Shown piece by piece: positions 58,495-64,000 of a DNA stretch of 64,000 nucleotides. Every line of letters starts with the position of its first letter. The first letter of the stretch is position 1. A model generated the notes under the pieces. It was not told the DNA's origin. It searched no databases and saw nothing but the letters and a program-made list of their open reading frames with translations. Origin of the DNA: Angiostrongylus vasorum (lineage: Eukaryota; Nematoda; Chromadorea; Rhabditida; Metastrongylidae); NCBI GenBank assembly GCA_018806985.1, contig JADANN010000032.1, positions 2,563,501-2,627,500 on the forward strand, written 5' to 3'. A program made the position numbers and the translations under genes.

Positions 58495-58880
58495 GCTACC
58501 TCCCAACGGTTTACCGCCTCATCGTGGCTGGGATGTCGAACTGCGATGTACAACGGGGGATTCCTACTCCCAGCAAGATCTCCCAAGCTGAAAAGGAGTC
58601 CGGCGTTTCCATCAGGAAGCCTAGGTAAAGAGTAAACCAATACCAGGATCCATCACCGTCTTGGTATCAAAGTCGCATGGTGGCAAATCCCCCTCTGATC
58701 CACAACAGCTGCGACTGCCTGTTGTGGTTGTTGTGGACGACCTGGGGTAGACTTTGGCCAGGCTGTCCTCGTGATTCCAGGGAACCACAATGGCTTAACT
58801 AGCAAATCTCCGAAAAAGGGTGATTATACTGGGCCCGCACCACTGGTGAGGACGGGCCGTTCAAGTATGAAGTAACAAGT
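58495..58880 (+). mobile_element. R3 non-autonomous element, full-length-like
   Basis: From TACCTCCCAACGGTTTACC to GGGCCGTTCAAGTATGAAG. All R3 landmarks are present, including GATCCACAACAGCTGCGACTG and the RTE-2-like 3' end. Confidence 0.85.
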
Positions 58881-59265
58881 AAGTTGCCGCTAGACTGTAA
58901 GAAACCTAGCCGCAAGGCAGTAAACTTCTTCCGATACATTAAGACTAGCAAATTCTCGCAAATGGGAAATGGAGTCCCACGTTTACATGTGAAAACGAGC
59001 TATCTCGTTATCATTATAGTTTCTTTTTTTCCAGATAATGAGCAGGTATAAATGTTGAAAAGCTTTTTAGAAAAAACAACTGAAGACATGAAATAAGGAT
59101 GGCACATGGATAGTAAAGATGAAAATAACCGAATTTTCGAACAAGCTCTTCCATATACAACAAAAATCAAGAAAAGAGCGCAACTAACTGCAGAACATAA
59201 AATAACCAATCAGTAGAGCAAACAAAGCCAACAACATGTTACGTCTATTGTAAACTGCTTTGTTG
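58881..59265. other. No gene recognised
   Basis: AT-rich spacer between repeats. Confidence 0.4.
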
Positions 59266-59269
59266 CGCT

Positions 59270-59485
59270 GGTGTTTGCTAATAGCGCCTATAAAACACGG
59301 ATGAGAGAAAGGCGAATCGAGGGCACGCATGGTGTGGTGGTGAACACGTTAGCCTCTGAAAAAGGGTAATAACGAAGTTCGATCCCCGTCATAAATCCCT
59401 GGGGTCAGGAGAATTGCAAAAAATCTCAGCATTATTATAGTTCAATTTTACACCATACCGTGCCATGAAAAACAATAGGCAGTTG
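59270..59485 (+). mobile_element. SINE2 copy, 5' truncated
   Basis: GTTTGCTAATAGCGCCTATAAAACACGG, head GCATGGTGTGGTGGTGAACACG, box B GTTCGATCCCC and tail CCATGAAAAACAATAGGCAG. Confidence 0.7.
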
Positions 59486-59494
59486 AAAAATAGT

Positions 59495-59770
59495 TGCATC
59501 GGAATTTATACTATAGCTTCTGCTTAACTGGGTTCAAAGCCGATTTTTGCTCTCCAGATCAATCTCGTTGGTAGTCAATTGCTGACAGCGCCTATAAAAC
59601 ACGGCAGAGCGAAACACCTAACGAAGGACACGCATGGTGTGGTGGTGAACACGTTAGCCCAGGAAAGAGTAATAAGAGTAATAACGAGGTTCGATCCCCG
59701 CCGCAAACACCTGCTGTTCGGAGTTTTTGCAAATACCTCAGGATCATCGTGGTTATACTTCATATCCTAT
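59495..59770 (+). mobile_element. SINE2 copy in tandem with the previous one
   Basis: Head, body and GTTCGATCCCCGCCG as in the previous copy, and the same GCGCCTATAAAACACGG variant. This suggests the two are a close subfamily pair or a duplication. It ends where the RTE-1 element begins. Confidence 0.7.
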
Positions 59771-59774
59771 CCTG

Positions 59775-62700
59775 TCATTTCATATCCACGGATCTCCCTC
59801 AAATGAGGGTTCTCGAGCCGGTTTGTAGCGAGGCTACGTGGCGCGTCCATAGGTGGCGGGTAGGGGGTTAATCGCGGACGAAAGGCGACCTTTGCTCCCC
59901 TGAGACGCAGGTGGATCCAAGGAATGGACTCCCTGTTCCTGCTGCGCGGATTTGGCACTACTATTCTGTATTTACGAGGTGTATTCATGCACGCGTGTGT
60001 GGGTGCGTTCTAGTTTGTGCAGATTGTATTCTACGAGCCAATTCGGCCAAAAGCCTGCAATCAAGTGACAGGGAAGTATATGGGAGGCGGTTAGGAGTCC
60101 CCTCCAACAAATAAGCTCCATGTCCTCTCTGAGAGAGACTGGCAGGCTACCCGTGAGTGTATCCAGCCCATCTGTTCAGAGCCCAGCAAGCTATACGTTG
60201 GTATCAAAATGCTAAACACACTAAAAAGAAACGGGCCTCATTCCCCCTGACGCCGAAAGAGCCCCCCAATTCGGCAGCGTTGGGTAGGACGAATACGGAG
60301 AGGCTGCCAAAATCTTAGGACCAATGGAAGCCGCCTGGATTAAAAAGAACTATGATGACGATCTGTAGCTACAATGCACGCACATTTGCATCCGAGTCCT
60401 CAGTAGAAGATTTGCTCATGCAAGCAAGAAAGGATAAGGTACGACGTCATCAGCCTGGCCGAGAGAAGACGACACCAGCCCTTCAACGCCGTCTATGACA
60501 CCGAGAAGACTGTTCCTCTGAACATGCGACAGTAGTAGAGGCGTCGGCGTTCTCGTCAACACGAGTTTGTCCATGAACATCGATCCGAACAACTTACAAC
60601 CCGAATCGGACGTTTACGAGTAAAAAGATGTGGATCAATACCGGCTTTGACAATCTTCGTCGTTTACGCGCCGACGTCAAACTATGACGAAGGAGAAGTC
60701 GAACCGTTTTATATGGGCTTGGAGAACTTCTACAAAGAAGACCAAACATTCTTCAAGAACATCACTGGAGATTTGAACGCCAAGATAGGACCAAGAAGAA
60801 CATCTGAAGAACGTCACATTAGGACCCACGGATTAGAATGGAACGAACAGGGTGAGCGGCTGTCTGAGTTTATCATGGCGACCAAGACAATCCATGGTAA
60901 CTCACAATTCCAGAAGCCCCACCCTCAGCGCTGGAGGTGGGAGTCTCCCAGTGGAGAGAACCATAACGAAATAGACCACATCATAGTAAATAGCTTTTGC
61001 CTAACCGATGTCGCTGTTGTCCCAAACTTGCAGGGGATTAACTTCAAAAAACGAAGCACCAAAACCACCGAAAACAAGGACTTCTTCAAATCATTGGTCG
61101 GTGGGATGATGCCGTTGGATAACATCGATGAAGAATACGAACGGCTCATTCAACATCACGTTAGCGCTATGAAAGCTGAAAGTTCGAAAGTCACCAAGAG
61201 ACGTCTGCCTCCAGAAACACTCGAGCTGATACGCCAGCGTGGAATCGCACGAGCTGCAGGCAACCGCGAACTAACGTCCGAACTTGCAAAACAATACAGT
61301 CAGGCGATAAAAGAAGATATTAAAGAGAACAGAACAGCAATAACGGTCGAAGCTGCAGAGGATGGAAAAAGCATTCGCAAAGACCATCGAAGCTTCGCCA
61401 ATTAGAAGACCAAGATGGCTGCACTCCGACGCCCAGACGTGACAGTTACATCGTCCAGAAAGGCAATGGAGAAAATCATTCACGAATACTACTTGGAACT
61501 CTTCGATAGCCACGTCCACCTTCCGCCATATGAAATAAAGGAGGATGGATAAGTCGTACCACCGGTTCTCCATTCCGAAATCCGATATCCCATTTCATCG
61601 GTGAAAAATCGAACAGCACCAGATTCTGACAGGATGTGATCTGAACACTTGAAGAACCCCCCGCCAGTCCACGTAAACACACTGGCTCGGCTCTTCACAC
61701 GCTACCTGTCTGAATGCAAGGTCACTACTCAGTGGAAGACCAACAAGACCGTGTTATTGGTCAAGAAGGGTGACCTACACGATATCGGCAACTATCGCCT
61801 AATGTGCTTGCTGTCTGTCGTCTACAAACTTTTCACACGGGTCATCCTAAACAAGATTGACACAACACTGGACGAAGGACAGCCATGTGAGCAAGCAGGG
61901 TTACGAAAAGGATTTAGTACGATGGACCGCATCCACACGATAACAAAGCTCACTGAAGTACCGCGAGAGTACAAAAGACTGCTCTGTCTCACTTTCATCG
62001 ATTTATAGAAGGCCTTTGATTCAAATGAGATCGAAGCAGTCATGGAAGCGCTTGACAGCCAAGGAGTCCCTACTCAGTACACAAAGATTCTTCGTGAGCT
62101 GTACAAAAATTTTACAACCCAGATATCACCACTATACAACGATATTAACATTGACGTCAAAACAGGAGTTAGGCAAGGCGATACCATCTCGCCAAAAATA
62201 TTTACCGCCACCCTCCAGAACGTCATGCGAACACTGGAATGGGATAATATGGGAGTGAAAATCGATGGTCGGCAGTTAAACCATCTTCGCTTTGCTGATG
62301 ACGTCGTCCTTATAACACCAAACATTAGCCAAGCGGAACGTATGCTTGCCGACTTTGATAAAACCTGTAGAAAGATTGGTCTTCGGCTAAATCTCACAAA
62401 AACGATGTTCATGAGGAACGGATTGGTTTCGTATGCGCCATTCACGCTCAACGGAACGAATATCTCCGAATGCTCCAGTTATGTCTATCTGGGTCGAGAA
62501 ATCAATATGATGAACGACATGGCTCCAGAGTTGAGCAGAAAGAAACAAGCGGCTTAGGAGCTTTCAAGAGCATCGAGAATATAGTGAAAAGAACAAAGAA
62601 CACCCGACTCCGTGCCCACCTTTCTACTCAACGGTACTTACTGCCTTAACGTGTGCGTCAGAAACCTGGTCGCTACGTATGCAGGATGGAGGATCAGTCA

Positions 62701-63150
62701 GCGTTTTTGAACGCGCGGTCGAAAGGACGATGCTAGGAGTATCCCGTGTCACGCAAGTGAGGGAAGGGATCCGAAGCTCTGACCTGCGTCAACGATCAAA
62801 AATCAAAGATGATGTTCTGTATGCCAAACAGTCGAAGATAAGGTGAGCCGGACACGTAATGCGTATGAATGTCAACCGATGGACAAGAGCTGTTAGTGAC
62901 TAGATTCCTCGGGATGTCAAACGTACTCCAAGAGGACCACCGACCCGATGGTCAGATTTCTTCACGAAGAGCCTAGAAGAAAGATATGATGCTGGACGGG
63001 TCCCTAGAGCGAGCAGAAACCACTGGACTACTCTTGCACGCGACAGGGAAAAATGGAAGATATACTGGCGTCCGCTCGAGTCACTCGACGATCAACGGGA
63101 CTACAGGTGATACAGGTGATCCTGCCATGAAAAAAGGAATAAGCGGTAAA
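59775..63150 (+). mobile_element. RTE-1 LINE, near full-length, inactive
   Basis: A 3.4-kb RTE-clade LINE. The leader (59783-60640) opens with a small hairpin. The endonuclease and linker lie in an open frame from about 60647 to 61405 ([37 protein letters not shown]). A stop and frameshift precede the RT, which is open from 61649 to 62557 apart from one TAG replacing a Lys codon in FIDL-KAFDS (62006). RT motifs: [40 protein letters not shown] and intact FADD (LRFADDVVLIT). A TAG after KKQAA (62555) with a one-base shift is shared with the minus copy. The C-terminal region is badly eroded. The tail has two ATACAGGTG-type repeats (63103-63122), then GCGGTAAATAAAAAG, like the SINE2 end motif. 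Confidence 0.9.
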
Positions 63151-63380
63151 TAAAAAGTGGTTACATTTTAAACTGCTTTGTTGAAACCGTAAACAGAATG
63201 TCACTATGTAATTGCGTTATATCACAATTAATCAACATTGCAAACATTGCCTAACCGAAAAAAAAACCTTATCCTTCAAACATGTGAGTTTCTCATATCT
63301 CTATCGAGTTCCACCTATATCTTCATTATAACATGTCATTAACAGAATCGTTTTTAGATGTACTATTTTCAATGAAGCTG
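63151..63380. other. No gene recognised
   Basis: AT-rich spacer between RTE-1 and R3. Confidence 0.4.
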
Positions 63381-63382
63381 AC

Positions 63383-63776
63383 ACACTTGACACTTGACAC
63401 TTGAACGGCACGTCCTCACTGGTTGTGCGGGCCCCAGCATAATCGCCATTTATCGGAGATTTGCTGGTTAAGCCGTTGTGGTTCCCTGGAATCCCGAGGA
63501 CAACCTGGCCAAAGTCTGCCTCAGGTCGTCACCACCACCGCCGCTCGCAGCCCTTGTAGATCAGAGGGAGATTTGCCACCATGCGACTTTGATACCAAGA
63601 CGGTGGGGGATCCTGGTATTGGTTTACTCTTAGCTAGGCTTCCTGATGGAAACGCCGGACTCCTTCTCAGCTTGGGAGACCCTGCCGGGGGGACGAATCC
63701 CCCCCCGCTGTACATCGCAGTCCGACACCCAGGAACACCTCCCAGCCACGATGTGGCGGTGAACCGTTGGGAGGAA
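63383..63776 (-). mobile_element. R3 non-autonomous element, full-length, minus strand
   Basis: Cleanest R3 copy. On the minus strand it starts at CCTCCCAACGGTTCACCGCC and ends in a tail of repeated CAAGTGT units (63383-63402 as ACACTTG). The 7-8 bp repeat tail is the counterpart of the RTE-2 tail. Confidence 0.85.
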
Positions 63777-64000
63777 TGAAGCTGACAAACGGAATAATAC
63801 TCTAGCCACCCTATAAACTGGTAATTTAAATCAATCCAAAAATTAAAAGCTAGTTTTCGCCATGAAAAAAGCAAGAAAGCTGTTACACCCATTAGCTTGT
63901 CATTAGACGAAAAGCCAATATTCCGACAAAAGAATTGTAAGCATTTTGAACAACTAACGTCTAACACGAAGAAGCCTTGAAATTCAAATGTTCATAGCCA
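63777..64000. other. No gene recognised
   Basis: AT-rich end of window. Nothing assigned. Confidence 0.4.

Noticed and set aside
1..64000. CRISPR arrays, bacterial operons, riboswitches
   Set aside because: The window is eukaryotic; repeats are dispersed transposon copies, with no regularly spaced direct repeats.

Overview
The window reads as a gene-poor, repeat-rich stretch of a nematode nuclear genome, most likely a strongylid/clade V worm (hookworm-like). The two recognisable genes closely resemble what I remember of their C. elegans counterparts. Introns are kilobases long and full of non-LTR retrotransposons, Penelope-like remnants and tRNA-derived SINEs. There are no bacterial-style genes, operons, CRISPR arrays or true tRNA/rRNA genes.

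Left third (7.3-24.7 kb, + strand): the GABA-gated chloride channel locus unc-49. In C. elegans this locus makes three subunits by splicing one shared ligand-binding N-terminus onto alternative C-terminal cassettes A, B and C. Here cassettes B (9196-21783, 8 exons) and C (22432-24690, 3 exons) both start with a phase-1, 150-bp exon followed by a 104-bp exon. In front of them is a single uninterrupted ORF (7287-8756) that holds the shared N-terminus fused to an A-type cassette, with no introns. It has no splice donor where the shared exon should end, so the exon that should feed B and C is not visible. The last exon of B is out of frame by one base in an A6 run.

Middle and right (26.8-51.2 kb, - strand): a mitochondrial phosphatidylserine decarboxylase gene (psd-1), tail-to-tail with unc-49. 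It is split into eight well-supported exons plus a candidate first exon, spread over about 24 kb. All splice phases agree except one exon, which carries one extra base in a short A run. To my knowledge both genes are on chromosome III in C. elegans.

Mobile DNA fills the rest. There are two RTE-clade LINE families: RTE-1, near full length at 14848-18150(-) and 59775-63150(+), and RTE-2 at 30660-33835(+) and 41875-43716. The second RTE-2 copy has an inverted 5' part flanked by a likely target-site duplication, as expected from twin priming. A short element (R3, six copies) looks like an internally deleted RTE-2 derivative. Two large tRNA-headed SINE families and one smaller one are present. A Penelope-like GIY-YIG fragment lies in a unc-49 intron. 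Eight short motifs resembling hammerhead ribozyme cores sit at the ends of Penelope-like and palindromic repeats. Long (TA)n arrays mark 52.4 and 53.5 kb.

Exons were assembled by eye from splice sites, phase continuity and remembered family sequences. No alignment or search was run.
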